Shown here piece after piece: positions 17,684 to 26,371 of a stretch of DNA of 38,907 nucleotides (its first letter is position 1; each line of letters begins with the position of its first letter). The notes below the pieces were generated by a model. That model made no database searches and was not told where the DNA came from. It saw nothing but the letters and a program-made list of their open reading frames with translations. The translations under genes were made by a program, and so were the position numbers. Origin of the DNA: Opitutia bacterium (GTDB lineage: Bacteria; Verrucomicrobiota; Verrucomicrobiae; Opitutales; UBA953); NCBI GenBank assembly GCA_947488485.1, contig CANKZO010000006.1, positions 1 to 38,907 on the forward strand, in the 5' to 3' direction.

Positions 17684-18316
17684 TCAGCGGTGCGGCACGT
17701 TGCCTTGGTCCGCCGGCACCGGCGCGGTGAGCGGATTGCCCAGGCAGAGATCGAGCACCGCCTTCGGCTTGGCGAGGCAATCGCGCAGGCAGCCCATGAC
17801 CGGACGCCAGCCTTCGCCGAACGCGGCCGGATAAGCCGTGGAACGGAGGCCGGCCTGGTCGGCCTGCCAGAGCGCGCGGACGCAATGCCAGCCTTGCGAC
17901 ACGAACACGATCTGGTCGCCGGGATAATAGGCCTTCGCGCGCTGCACGGAATCCAAGGTGCGCCAACCGTAAGGGTCTTCGACGATCGGACAGGTCACGC
18001 CCGCCGCGCGCAGGCGCTCGGCCATCACGCGCGCATGGACGGCCGTGCCGGAAGTCACGACGAGCTTCACCCGACCCGAACGGGCGAGTTCCGTCGCGGC
18101 GGCGATACGGGGCCGGAAGGTACCGGAATGCTCCAGCGTTCCCTGCACGAACTCATCCGTCCCGAGGAGGACCATGACCGCACCGGAGGGAATCTCGTCC
18201 GCCGTCGCGGCGAGCCGTCCCCAGCCGGCGGACCAGATCCAGGCGTTGGCACCGAGGAAGAATAACGCCAAGAGGGCGAAAACCGCCCACACCCCGCGTT
18301 TGAGCCAACGACACAT
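17684..18316 (-). CDS. SanA/YdcF-like DUF218 membrane protein
   Basis: About 210 residues from the ATG at 18316. One N-terminal membrane segment (VWAVFALLALFFLGANAWIW, about 9-28) precedes a DUF218 domain: GAVMVLLGTDE (about 46-56), VKLVVTSGTAVHARVMAERL (about 86-105), CPIVEDPYGWRTLDSVQRAK (about 111-130), QIVFVSQGWHCVRALWQA. The family includes SanA and YdcF, implicated in envelope barrier function; no reaction is established. An upstream in-frame ATG at 18337 and a frame open to 18514 exist. 18316 is preferred because it gives the usual short cytoplasmic start before the membrane helix and lies 35 bases after a TTGCTA box (18351-18346). No Shine-Dalgarno sequence is present at any candidate. 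Confidence 0.85.
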   Translation of the reverse strand: MCRWLKRGVWAVFALLALFFLGANAWIWSAGWGRLAATADEIPSGAVMVLLGTDEFVQGTLEHSGTFRPRIAAATELARSGRVKLVVTSGTAVHARVMAERLRAAGVTCPIVEDPYGWRTLDSVQRAKAYYPGDQIVFVSQGWHCVRALWQADQAGLRSTAYPAAFGEGWRPVMGCLRDCLAKPKAVLDLCLGNPLTAPVPADQGNVPHR

Positions 18317-18345
18317 GAAATCGACAATTACGCCCATTTTTTCGT

Positions 18346-18351
18346 TAGCAA
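18346..18351 (-). promoter_or_regulatory. Possible -35 box of the SanA-like gene
   Basis: TTGCTA on the minus strand, first base 35 bases before the ATG at 18316, followed after 15 bases by TAATTG. Confidence 0.25.
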
Positions 18352-18440
18352 GGGGTCTGTCAGGGCGGGTTTGTCTAAATTTAAGCATCAATAGGTTGCC
18401 GAAAGTCCGTATTAGGTCATTTTGAGGATACGTCATCCAC

Positions 18441-18455
18441 TGGCACGGATTCTGC
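18441..18455 (+). promoter_or_regulatory. Sigma-54 (RpoN)-type promoter
   Basis: TGGCACGGATTCTGC has the invariant GG (-24) and GC (-12) with correct spacing and differs from the TGGCACG-N4-TTGC consensus at a single base. It points at the NtrC-type regulator, itself a sigma-54 activator by its GAFTGA motif. The -12 C is at 18455, so the transcript would start near 18467, four bases before the ATG. A match this close directly before such a gene is unlikely to be chance, but there is no experimental support. Confidence 0.65.
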
Positions 18456-18470
18456 CTACTTTTACTCATC

Positions 18471-19967
<1,497 letters not shown>

Positions 19968-19970
19968 TCT

Positions 19971-19976
19971 TTGCCA
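19971..19976 (+). promoter_or_regulatory. Possible -35 box of the DUF1080 gene
   Basis: TTGCCA starts 4 bases after the stop of the response-regulator gene and 41 bases before the ATG at 20012. No convincing -10. Confidence 0.3.
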
Positions 19977-20011
19977 CCCGCCGGGAAAAGGATTGGTTGG
20001 AGGCTCACCCC

Positions 20012-20659
20012 ATGAGCACCTCCTCCCCCCTCCGTACCACGCTGCTGGCCACGGCCGCGCTCTTCCTGAGCTCGTACGCCGCCTTCGCTGGTGAAACGAT
20101 CCAGATGTTCGACGGCAAGTCCCTCGCCGGCTGGAAGGCTTCCAAGAACTCCCCCGAAGGCACCTACAAGGTCGAGGACGGCGTCCTCCAGATTCGCGGC
20201 GGCCAGGGCCACCTCTTCTTCGTCGGCGCCGACGGTAAGGCCAGCTTCACGAACTTCGACTTCAAGGCGAAGGTGAAGACCTACCCGGGCGCCAACTCGG
20301 GCCTCTACTTCCACACGACCTACGAAGACAAGGGCTGGCCCTCCCAGGGTTACGAGTGCCAGGTCAACGGCAGCCACAAGGACAACAAGCGCACCGGCGG
20401 TCTCTACGCCGTCCGCGACGTCCTCAACACGCCCGCCGCGCCGGACAACGAGTGGTTCGACTACCGCATCCGCGTCGAAGGCAAGCGCATCCAGATCTGG
20501 ATCAACGGCAAGCAGACCGTCGACTTCACCCAGCCCGAAGACTGGACCCCGCCGAAGGGCATGCCCGGCCGCAAGCTCGGCAATGGCACCTTCGCCATCC
20601 AGGCCCACGACCCGGGTTGCAAGGTCGACTACAAGGACCTCGTCGTCGAGCGCCTCTGA
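20012..20659 (+). CDS. Exported DUF1080 (3-keto-disaccharide hydrolase-type) protein
   Basis: Product of 215 residues with a signal peptide (about 1-25, SPLRTTLLATAALFLSSYAA followed by FAG) and a single DUF1080 lectin/glucanase-like jellyroll: IQMFDGKSLAGWKASKN (about 29-45), YKVEDGVLQIRGG, DFKAKVKTYPGANSGLYFHT, GYECQVNG, NEWFDYRIRVEGKRIQIWIN, and FAIQAHDPGCKVDYKDL at the end. Some DUF1080 proteins hydrolyse 3-keto-glycosides in concert with Gfo/Idh/MocA-type oxidoreductases; others are uncharacterised. ATG 20012 is chosen over the TTG at 19997 because GGAGG (19999-20003) lies 8 bases before it, one of the few strong ribosome-binding sites in the window. A perfect terminator follows, so it is monocistronic or ends the regulator transcript. 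Confidence 0.9.
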   Translation: MSTSSPLRTTLLATAALFLSSYAAFAGETIQMFDGKSLAGWKASKNSPEGTYKVEDGVLQIRGGQGHLFFVGADGKASFTNFDFKAKVKTYPGANSGLYFHTTYEDKGWPSQGYECQVNGSHKDNKRTGGLYAVRDVLNTPAAPDNEWFDYRIRVEGKRIQIWINGKQTVDFTQPEDWTPPKGMPGRKLGNGTFAIQAHDPGCKVDYKDLVVERL

Positions 20660-20680
20660 GCGGTCGAATCAGATCAACGA

Positions 20681-20709
20681 AAGGCGGACCGCACGGTCCG
20701 CCTTTTTTG
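20681..20709 (+). terminator. Rho-independent terminator of the DUF1080 gene
   Basis: AAGGCGGACC pairs perfectly over 10 bp with GGTCCGCCTT across the loop GCAC and is followed by a T-run. It sits 22 bases after the DUF1080 stop and just before the 3' end of the convergent gene, so it may act on both strands. Confidence 0.9.
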
Positions 20710-20719
20710 TGCTTACGCG

Positions 20720-21592
20720 TCAGGCGAGCGCACGCGCGAGCTCGGCGATGAGCCGCATCCGCACCGGCTCGGCCAGGGCCGACAACCGCCGCTGCTCGGC
20801 TTCGTATTCGCTGCGGCCTTCGGCGGTCTCGATCGTGATGGGCTTCAGGCCGATCGCGGAGAAGTCGTAAGGGCTGGCGCGCATGTCGACCGACCGGGCG
20901 ACGTGCGCGAGTTCGAACGCATCGGCGGCGAGCTCGGCCGAGACCCATGGCTGCGCCTTCATCGCCCACTTGAAGAGGTCCATCGTGACGTGCACGCAGC
21001 CGGGCTGCTCGTTCTCGACCCGCGCCTCCAGCGTGGGCGCGAGCTTGTTGAGCGGCCGGGCGCCCGGCGTGAAGAAACGGAAAGCATCGTAGTGCGTGCA
21101 GCGGACGGGCATCGCCCGCACGACGGCGTCGGTGCCTTCCGCGCCGAGCCGCAAGGGCCAGGACGCGTGCCGGCGCTCTTCGGCCTGACCATAGACCATC
21201 GCCCATTCGTGAAGGCCGAAGCAGCCATGGAAGGCGGGGCGCGCCGCGACGGCCCGGCAGAGCCGCAAACTGAAATCGAGCCGTCCGGCCTGCGCCGCGT
21301 CAGGCAGCGCGACACGCACCATGCCGTCCGTCCCGCGGAGGAAGCGACGTCCGTCGACGAGTTCGTCGGCGTCGGCCAGCGCGACGCCGGCGCCGGGCGT
21401 CCAGCGGCGCAACGCGGCCAGGCGGAACGGATAATAGGTGAAGAGGAAATCCTCGACGGGATCGGGCACGCCCTTGCGGGCGCGCTCGCGGCGCGCGTCG
21501 ACGAGCCGGTCCGCACGCGCCTCATGGGCGGCGCGACGAGCCCGCCACGCCTCGCCCTCGAGCACGACCTGACTGGCGGCGACGACGCTCAA
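20720..21592 (-). CDS. Conserved protein of the family often labelled 3-methyladenine DNA glycosylase
   Basis: About 290 residues. The stretches LEGEAWRARRAAHEARADRL and PVEDFLFTYYPFRLAALRRW, then TPGAGVAL, match from memory a family common in Actinobacteria and others that databases label 3-methyladenine DNA glycosylase; I see no helix-hairpin-helix or AlkA/Tag/AAG catalytic motif, so the label should be doubted. Several His/Cys/Asp residues cluster in CTHYDAFRFFTPGARPLN and GCVHVTMDLFKWA. There is no ATG near the conserved N-terminus; the only sensible start is TTG at 21592, overlapping the stop of the preceding gene as TTGA, which implies translational coupling. An apparent longer frame to 21838 lies antiparallel in frame choice to the upstream gene and is rejected. 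Confidence 0.75.
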   Translation of the reverse strand: MSVVAASQVVLEGEAWRARRAAHEARADRLVDARRERARKGVPDPVEDFLFTYYPFRLAALRRWTPGAGVALADADELVDGRRFLRGTDGMVRVALPDAAQAGRLDFSLRLCRAVAARPAFHGCFGLHEWAMVYGQAEERRHASWPLRLGAEGTDAVVRAMPVRCTHYDAFRFFTPGARPLNKLAPTLEARVENEQPGCVHVTMDLFKWAMKAQPWVSAELAADAFELAHVARSVDMRASPYDFSAIGLKPITIETAEGRSEYEAEQRRLSALAEPVRMRLIAELARALA

Positions 21593-22164
21593 TCGAAGCG
21601 GCGGTGATGCGCGGCGACCTTGATGTATTTCTCGGCCCAGCCCGGCAGGGCCGCTTGTTCGTCGGCCGTGAGCGCGCGCACGACCTTGGCCGGCGAACCC
21701 ATGACGAGCGAGCCGGGCGGGACCTGCGTGCCCTTGGTGACGAGCGCGTTCGCGCCCACGATGGAGCGCGCGCCGATGACCGCGCCGTCGAGGATGGTGG
21801 CGTGCATACCGATCAGGCACTCGTCGCCGATCACGCACGCGTGGATCATCGCCAGATGGCCGACCGTGACGCGCGCGCCGACCTTGGCCGGCAGGCCGTC
21901 GGCGACATGCACCACGGCGCCGTCCTGGATGTTGCTGCCTTCGCCCACCTCGATCGGGGCGATGTCACCGCGGAGCACCGCGCAGGGCCAGACGCTGGCC
22001 TTCGCGCGGACGGTCACGTTGCCGATGACGACCGCCTTGGAGTGGACGAAGGCCGTGGCATGGATGGTCGGACCCGCCGACAGGTTCCGGGTCAGCTCCT
22101 TGGAGAGGGCCGCATCGGCATCGATCGGCTCCTCAAACTGCCCGCCTTGGTAGAATGGGTTCAT
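21589..22164 (-). CDS. Gamma-carbonic-anhydrase-like left-handed beta-helix protein
   Basis: Product of 191 residues of hexapeptide repeats folding as a left-handed beta-helix trimer. The metal-site histidines of gamma-carbonic anhydrases appear conserved: QDGAVVHVADG (first His) and VTVGHLAMIHACVIGD (second and third His). Further typical stretches are SVWPCAVLRGDIAPIEVGEG and CLIGMHATILDGAVIGARSI. The family also contains PaaY thioesterases and YrdA-like proteins, so carbonic anhydrase activity is not certain. The about 40-residue N-terminal extension contains no signal peptide. Its stop overlaps the TTG start of the next gene. The ATG at 22164 has AAGGG directly abutting it, too close for a normal ribosome-binding site. 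Confidence 0.88.
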   Translation of the reverse strand: MNPFYQGGQFEEPIDADAALSKELTRNLSAGPTIHATAFVHSKAVVIGNVTVRAKASVWPCAVLRGDIAPIEVGEGSNIQDGAVVHVADGLPAKVGARVTVGHLAMIHACVIGDECLIGMHATILDGAVIGARSIVGANALVTKGTQVPPGSLVMGSPAKVVRALTADEQAALPGWAEKYIKVAAHHRRFD

Positions 22165-22404
22165 CCCTTGAGAATTAAGCAGCTCCCCCCGGCAGGAAAG
22201 GCCTAACCACCCCGGCTACCCCTCTTTAAACCCACTTTACGCCTAAAACCCCCTACCCGCCGTCATCTGCATCATTTTACCAGCCCTAGCCCCAGCCCTG
22301 CCCCAAGCCCGGATTTAACCCTGACCCTACCCCGAACCCTAATCACCCGACAATTCCCCTTGCCAACCCCCCTCCAGTCCGTTTGCTCCGACCTTCCGAC
22401 AGCC
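22165..22404. promoter_or_regulatory. Divergent intergenic region with C-rich telomere-like tracts
   Basis: 240 bases between the gamma-CA-like gene and rplU. The plus strand is extremely poor in G and rich in C-runs. Two blocks contain at least four C-runs of three or more with 2-3-base spacers, so the minus strand meets the G-quadruplex pattern at 22284-22310 (five runs) and 22319-22339 (four runs). Imperfect CCCTAA-like units recur. The region should hold the rplU-rpmA promoter; the only box matching the window-wide pattern is TTGCCA at 22360-22365. Confidence 0.6.
22360..22365 (+). promoter_or_regulatory. Possible -35 box of rplU
   Basis: TTGCCA, first base 45 bases before the rplU ATG. 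No good -10 in the C-rich downstream sequence. Confidence 0.25.
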
Positions 22405-22719
22405 ATGAAGGCCACATTTATCACCTCCGGTCGCCAATTCACCGTCACTCAGGGCGACATCCTCATCGTTAACCAGTACCCTGGTAAGAACGAAGGCGAC
22501 GTCCTCACGTTCGACCAGGTCCTCCTGGTCGGCGAAGGCGCCTCCGCCAAGATCGGCACCCCGACCGTCGCCGGCGCGAAGGTCACCGCCACGATCCTTG
22601 AGAACAAGCGCGGCGACAAGATCGACATCTTCAAGCACCGCCGCCGTAAGGGCTACTACCGCCGTCGCGGCCACCGCCAGGAACTGTCGGTGATCAAGGT
22701 CGAGTCCATCTCTGCTTAA
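22405..22719 (+). CDS. rplU: 50S ribosomal protein L21
   Basis: Large-subunit protein that binds 23S rRNA near L20. The 104-residue product starts [18 protein letters not shown] and includes [20 protein letters not shown] and the basic [17 protein letters not shown] loop typical of L21. The Met at 22405 is chosen because it is the family start; the open frame extends to 22360 but that extension is non-conserved. No Shine-Dalgarno sequence is present. Paired with rpmA 19 bases downstream, the normal rplU-rpmA order; the Obg GTPase gene that often follows is absent here. Confidence 0.96.
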   Translation: MKATFITSGRQFTVTQGDILIVNQYPGKNEGDVLTFDQVLLVGEGASAKIGTPTVAGAKVTATILENKRGDKIDIFKHRRRKGYYRRRGHRQELSVIKVESISA

Positions 22720-22738
22720 CCCTTAACGTCCTCCCACC

Positions 22739-23008
22739 ATGGCAACAAAGAAAGGCGGCGGCACTTCCTCCAACGGCCGCGACTCCACCTCCAAGCGCCT
22801 CGGCGTGAAGCTTTACAGCGGCGAATTCGCCACCGCCGGCTCGATCATCATCCGCCAGCGCGGCACCCGCATGAACGCGGGCCGTAACGTCGGCATGGGC
22901 CGCGACCACACCCTCTTCGCCAAGGCCGATGGTCTGGTGAAGTGGGACGCCGAGCACCGCAAGGTTGAGATCGTTCCGACGGCCTCCACCGCCTGCGCGA
23001 TCAAGTAA
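22739..23008 (+). CDS. rpmA: 50S ribosomal protein L27
   Basis: Large-subunit protein whose N-terminal tail reaches the peptidyl-transferase centre. The 89 residues start [20 protein letters not shown] and continue [39 protein letters not shown], all L27 signatures. The N-terminus has no cleavable extension of the Firmicutes type. No Shine-Dalgarno sequence precedes the ATG. An intrinsic terminator follows. Confidence 0.97.
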   Translation: MATKKGGGTSSNGRDSTSKRLGVKLYSGEFATAGSIIIRQRGTRMNAGRNVGMGRDHTLFAKADGLVKWDAEHRKVEIVPTASTACAIK

Positions 23009-23027
23009 GCTGCTCGTCAGCCCTCCG

Positions 23028-23060
23028 AGAAGCCGACCATCTGGTCGGCTTCTTTGTTTT
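23028..23060 (+). terminator. Rho-independent terminator of rplU-rpmA
   Basis: AGAAGCCGACC (23028-23038) pairs perfectly with GGTCGGCTTCT (23043-23053) across the loop ATCT, followed by TTGTTTT. It ends the rplU-rpmA transcript. Confidence 0.9.
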
Positions 23061-23087
23061 ACGGACCACGCGACGACGCTCCCCTCC

Positions 23088-23104
23088 CCCGGGCGCATCC
23101 CGGG
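23088..23104 (-). other. GC hairpin downstream of the 87-residue gene
   Basis: CCCGGG occurs twice around the 5-base CGCAT and can form a 6-bp stem. It lies 26 bases beyond the stop of the minus-strand gene at 23130 but has no T-run. It could be a weak transcript end; no more can be said. Confidence 0.3.
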
Positions 23105-23129
23105 CTTGGCGGGGTCCGTCCGTCGCAGC

Positions 23130-23393
23130 CTAGCGGGCGCGACGACGCAGGAGCTCCAGCGTAGACTGGAAGATCGATCGCGTGGAATCGGCGTACACGG
23201 GGTCGTGCACGACGTAGTCGCAGACACGTTCGATCGCCTGAGGATGCGTCCCGCAGCCGCGCAGTTCGCACGCGAGCAGCTGGAGTTTCTCAAGCGACAG
23301 ATGCATGACGTCGGCGTTGGTCTCTTCGCAGAAACCGTATTCCGGATCTTCTTCCGCCTCCCGACTAGGGGTGATGGTATGGGTGAGGTGCAT
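23130..23393 (-). CDS. Small hypothetical protein (87 residues)
   Basis: I do not recognise it. The product starts MHLTHTITPSREAEEDPEYG and is acidic in the first third, with a helical remainder (VMHLSLEKLQLLACELRG, then IFQSTLELLRRRAR), and has four cysteines (CEE, ACEL, RGCG, VCDY). No signal peptide or membrane segment is visible. Support for a real gene: TTGAGGA 8-9 bases before the ATG, a TTGCGG box whose first base is 42 bases before it, and normal codon usage for the region. Probably a small cytoplasmic protein of unknown role. Confidence 0.6.
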   Translation of the reverse strand: MHLTHTITPSREAEEDPEYGFCEETNADVMHLSLEKLQLLACELRGCGTHPQAIERVCDYVVHDPVYADSTRSIFQSTLELLRRRAR

Positions 23394-23429
23394 TGGGGTG
23401 CGTCCTCAAGGGTATCCCTGGGCAGTACG

Positions 23430-23435
23430 CCGCAA
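23430..23435 (-). promoter_or_regulatory. Possible -35 box of the 87-residue protein gene
   Basis: TTGCGG on the minus strand, first base (23435) 42 bases before the ATG at 23393. Confidence 0.25.
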
Positions 23436-23487
23436 GGCCGGCGAAGTTAAGAAACGCCGTCCGCGGCGTGACAGGCAGGTGACGACT

Positions 23488-24861
23488 TCAGGCGTCGACG
23501 CCAGCCTGGGCGGAGCGCCGGAACTTCCAGCCCATGACCAACGACACGAGGATGAGGCCGGTCGCCAAGGCGATCCAGATACCTGACGCGCCCATGCCCC
23601 ACCGCCCGACGGGCAGGCCGAACAGCCGGAAGCCGGCCGGGAAAGCCAAGGCGAGGGCCAGCGGCAGACAGAAGAGCCAATAGACGATGAAGACGCTCCA
23701 CGAAGCCCAGGCGGCCCGGTTGACGGAGCGGAGCAGATAGGCCGCCACGACCTGCACGCCGTCGAAGGGCGCCCAGATGGCCGCAAAGATGAGCAGGCTC
23801 GAGGCGAGCGCGGCGGTCTCCGTCCCGGCCACGCCATAGGTCTCCATCAGCAACGGCCGCAGGAGGATCATGGCGAGGCCGTAAGCCCCCATCATGACGC
23901 CGCCGAGGATCATCGCGCCTAGGCCGACGGCCTGCACCTTGCGCGGATCCTTGGCCCCATAGGCTTCGCCCACGCGGATACCGGCGGCGATGCCGAGGCC
24001 GAGCGGCAACATGAAGGCGGCGGACGCGGTGCTGATGGCGACCTGGTGCGCGGCCTGGGCGGTGGCGTTGATCCAGCCAGCCATGACGGGCACGACCGCG
24101 AAGATGCCGACTTCGCTGAGGCTGTGCAGCCCGGCCGGCCAGCCGGTGGTGAGCAAGCGGCGGAAGACGGCGAGCTGCAGTCCGTCGGCCCAGCGGACTT
24201 CGCCGCGCCCGGGCGTATACCAGAGACCGACGAGCATCAGGATGCGCGAGACGAGCGTGGCCCAGCCGGCGCCCGCCAGGCCCATCGACGGAAAGCCCCA
24301 GTGGCCGAACATCCACAGCCAGTTGAAGAAGATGTTGGCGAGGATGCCCGCCGCCAACCAGGCCAGCGAGATCCACGGCTGGTGCTGCGAATCGCGATGC
24401 CCACGGAGCGCGTGGAAAGCCAGGCCCGGCACCATGGCCCAGGCCATGATGACGAAGAAGTCGTGCGTCTCGGCGGTGACCTCGGGCGACGAACCGAGCA
24501 GCGGCAGGAACTGCGCGGAAGCGTGCGTGAGCGCGGCGGTGACCACCCCGAGGGCGAGCGCGAGCACCATGCCGTGCCGCAGGATCGCAGGGGAGGATTC
24601 CTCGACGCCGGCGCCGTTGTCCTGCGACTGATAGACGGCGATGGCCCCGACGACCCCGATGCCGAAGACGTAAGGGATGTAGTTGAGGTTCGAAGCCAGG
24701 GCTGACGCGGCGAGGGCGGTCTCCCCGAGGTGACCCGCCATAGCGACGTCCACGACGAACATCAGGCCGTAACCGAGCATGCCGAGCATGATCGGGACGG
24801 CGAGCTTCAGCGTGGGTCCGATTTCCGAACGGATGGTAGGAACGGTGGCCAAGGCCCCCAA
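23488..24861 (-). CDS. MATE-family efflux transporter
   Basis: Multidrug and toxic compound extrusion antiporter driven by Na+ or H+. The 457-residue product has about twelve hydrophobic segments in two similar halves; the first shows LAVPIMLGMLGYGLMFVVDV followed by AMAGHLGETALAASALASNL, the second VAISTASAAFMLPLGLGIAA followed by GIRVGEAYGA. No ATG lies near the conserved start; TTG at 24861 or the in-frame TTG at 24852 (after a G-run) are the likely starts. It follows the beta-propeller gene by 28 bases on the same strand and may be the distal gene of that operon, possibly exporting a product, but could equally be independent. Confidence 0.92.
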   Translation of the reverse strand: MGALATVPTIRSEIGPTLKLAVPIMLGMLGYGLMFVVDVAMAGHLGETALAASALASNLNYIPYVFGIGVVGAIAVYQSQDNGAGVEESSPAILRHGMVLALALGVVTAALTHASAQFLPLLGSSPEVTAETHDFFVIMAWAMVPGLAFHALRGHRDSQHQPWISLAWLAAGILANIFFNWLWMFGHWGFPSMGLAGAGWATLVSRILMLVGLWYTPGRGEVRWADGLQLAVFRRLLTTGWPAGLHSLSEVGIFAVVPVMAGWINATAQAAHQVAISTASAAFMLPLGLGIAAGIRVGEAYGAKDPRKVQAVGLGAMILGGVMMGAYGLAMILLRPLLMETYGVAGTETAALASSLLIFAAIWAPFDGVQVVAAYLLRSVNRAAWASWSVFIVYWLFCLPLALALAFPAGFRLFGLPVGRWGMGASGIWIALATGLILVSLVMGWKFRRSAQAGVDA

Positions 24862-24889
24862 GAGGAGCCGAAGACCCCGCCGAGGCGAG

Positions 24890-26371
24890 TCAGTTCTTCG
24901 GCCGGCGGTTCAGCGTGTAATACGCATCCGCATGATCCAGCGACTCACCGGCGGCCGAACGGAGTCCGTCCGCATGCAGTTCGTGGATGTAAAGTTCCCG
25001 GAGTCCGTCGACCTTGAGCCGCACGCTGAGTCCGTCGGCGGCGACCTGGACGCCGGTGATCGGGTTCGGGGCGGACTGGATCTCGTCGCTGCCATACGCG
25101 CTCGAATAAAAGAGCGTGTAGTTGGTCATGCGGTAGGAGGCGAGGTCCCCGGCCCGGGCGACATCGACGGGCTTGGTGAACGTGAGCTCGAAGCCGTCGG
25201 GCTTGGCCTTCATCTCCTTGATGGCGAAGGGGACGTTGCCGTTATAGCGCAAGCGCTGCAGGCCATAGGCCTTGGTGCCGAGCGAGGACCAACCTCGGCT
25301 GGTCATGCCGACCATGAGCGAGCCGTCCGACGCGAAGTTGAGGCGGACGATGCCGGAGGCGAAACCGCCGACGAACGGGAAGCAGGCGCCCTGATACTCG
25401 CCATCGACCTTCTCCATGAACACGCGGCTGATCTTGGCGTCGGTGAACTCGGCCACGAACATCTGGCCGTCGAAAGGTCCGAATTTGCCGCCCGCGTCGC
25501 AGGTGACGAGGTCGGTACCGCTGCGCCCGACTTTATTGTAAGGCATCCAGACCGCGGGCGGGCGCATCTCGGGCAGCGCTTTCACGGCCTCAGGATACGG
25601 ACGCTTCTCCGGGATCTTGGCCGACAACTTGAGCGGAGACTCCGGACGGTTCTCCGAAGCGATGCCTTCCGGATTCAGGAAGAACGCGCCCTTGCGGAGA
25701 TGGTAGATCGGGGTGGTCGGGATCCACGTGCCCTGCTGGTCGACGCAGAACATGTCGCCGGCGAGATTGGTGCCGAGTCCGCAAGGCGAACGCATGCCAG
25801 CGGCCATGGGCACGAACTTACCGTCCTTATCGAGGACACCACCCCAGCCGCGCCAGGACGCCTTGTTGTCCGAGTGGTCGCCCATGTCGAGGTTGAGGGT
25901 GATCCAGAGCTGGCCCTGGCCGTCGCGCTTGGGGCCATAGGCGTAACCATGATAGGCGCCGGAAACGTTCCAGCCGGCACCGGCGGTGAGGTATTCGTCG
26001 GCGACGCCGTCGCCGTTCGTGTCGCGCAGACGCGTGGTCTCCGTGCGTTGAGTCACGAGGAGATCCTTGCCGTCCCGCAAAAGGCCGAGGGGTTCGTGTA
26101 GACCCGAAGCGAAGAGCTGGTATGTCACCTTGTCGGGCTTGGGATCGAGCACGCCACGCAGGAGCCAGACCTCTCCCTTGCGGATGGTCAGTGCGAGCTT
26201 GCCGTCGGCGGTCCAGTCCATGCCGCTGACCTCGAGGGCGACGCCATCGCCCGGCTTCCAATCCTTGGCGCGCGTATCCGCGGCGGTGCTCGCGGTCAGG
26301 ATGTCGGCGATGTCATAGGACGCCGCGGAAAGCGAGGCGGCGGCGAAGAGGGCTAAGGCGGCGGCTTTCAT
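24890..26371 (-). CDS. Exported beta-propeller protein, sugar-dehydrogenase-like
   Basis: Product of 493 residues with a signal peptide (MKAAALALFAAASLSAA) and a propeller-type repeat architecture: repeated blocks such as VSGMDWTADGKLALTIRKGE (about 48-67), LGLLRDGKDLLVTQRTETTR (about 96-115), LRDTNGDGVADEYLT, GMRSPCGLGTNLAGDMFCVD (about 192-211), and a C-terminal beta-rich part from about 395. This resembles the large soluble/PQQ-type sugar dehydrogenase and NHL-like propellers abundant in Verrucomicrobiota and Planctomycetota. No haem motif is present; PQQ binding cannot be judged by eye. Its start overlaps the cytochrome stop by 4 bases (ATGA), so the two are made together and may form an electron-transfer pair. 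Confidence 0.8.
   Translation of the reverse strand: MKAAALALFAAASLSAASYDIADILTASTAADTRAKDWKPGDGVALEVSGMDWTADGKLALTIRKGEVWLLRGVLDPKPDKVTYQLFASGLHEPLGLLRDGKDLLVTQRTETTRLRDTNGDGVADEYLTAGAGWNVSGAYHGYAYGPKRDGQGQLWITLNLDMGDHSDNKASWRGWGGVLDKDGKFVPMAAGMRSPCGLGTNLAGDMFCVDQQGTWIPTTPIYHLRKGAFFLNPEGIASENRPESPLKLSAKIPEKRPYPEAVKALPEMRPPAVWMPYNKVGRSGTDLVTCDAGGKFGPFDGQMFVAEFTDAKISRVFMEKVDGEYQGACFPFVGGFASGIVRLNFASDGSLMVGMTSRGWSSLGTKAYGLQRLRYNGNVPFAIKEMKAKPDGFELTFTKPVDVARAGDLASYRMTNYTLFYSSAYGSDEIQSAPNPITGVQVAADGLSVRLKVDGLRELYIHELHADGLRSAAGESLDHADAYYTLNRRPKN

Noticed and set aside
22261..22345. Telomere-like CCCTAA units as a linear-chromosome end or CRISPR-like array
   Set aside because: Units are imperfect, internal to a normal ribosomal-protein neighbourhood, and not regularly spaced; better described as C-rich tracts.
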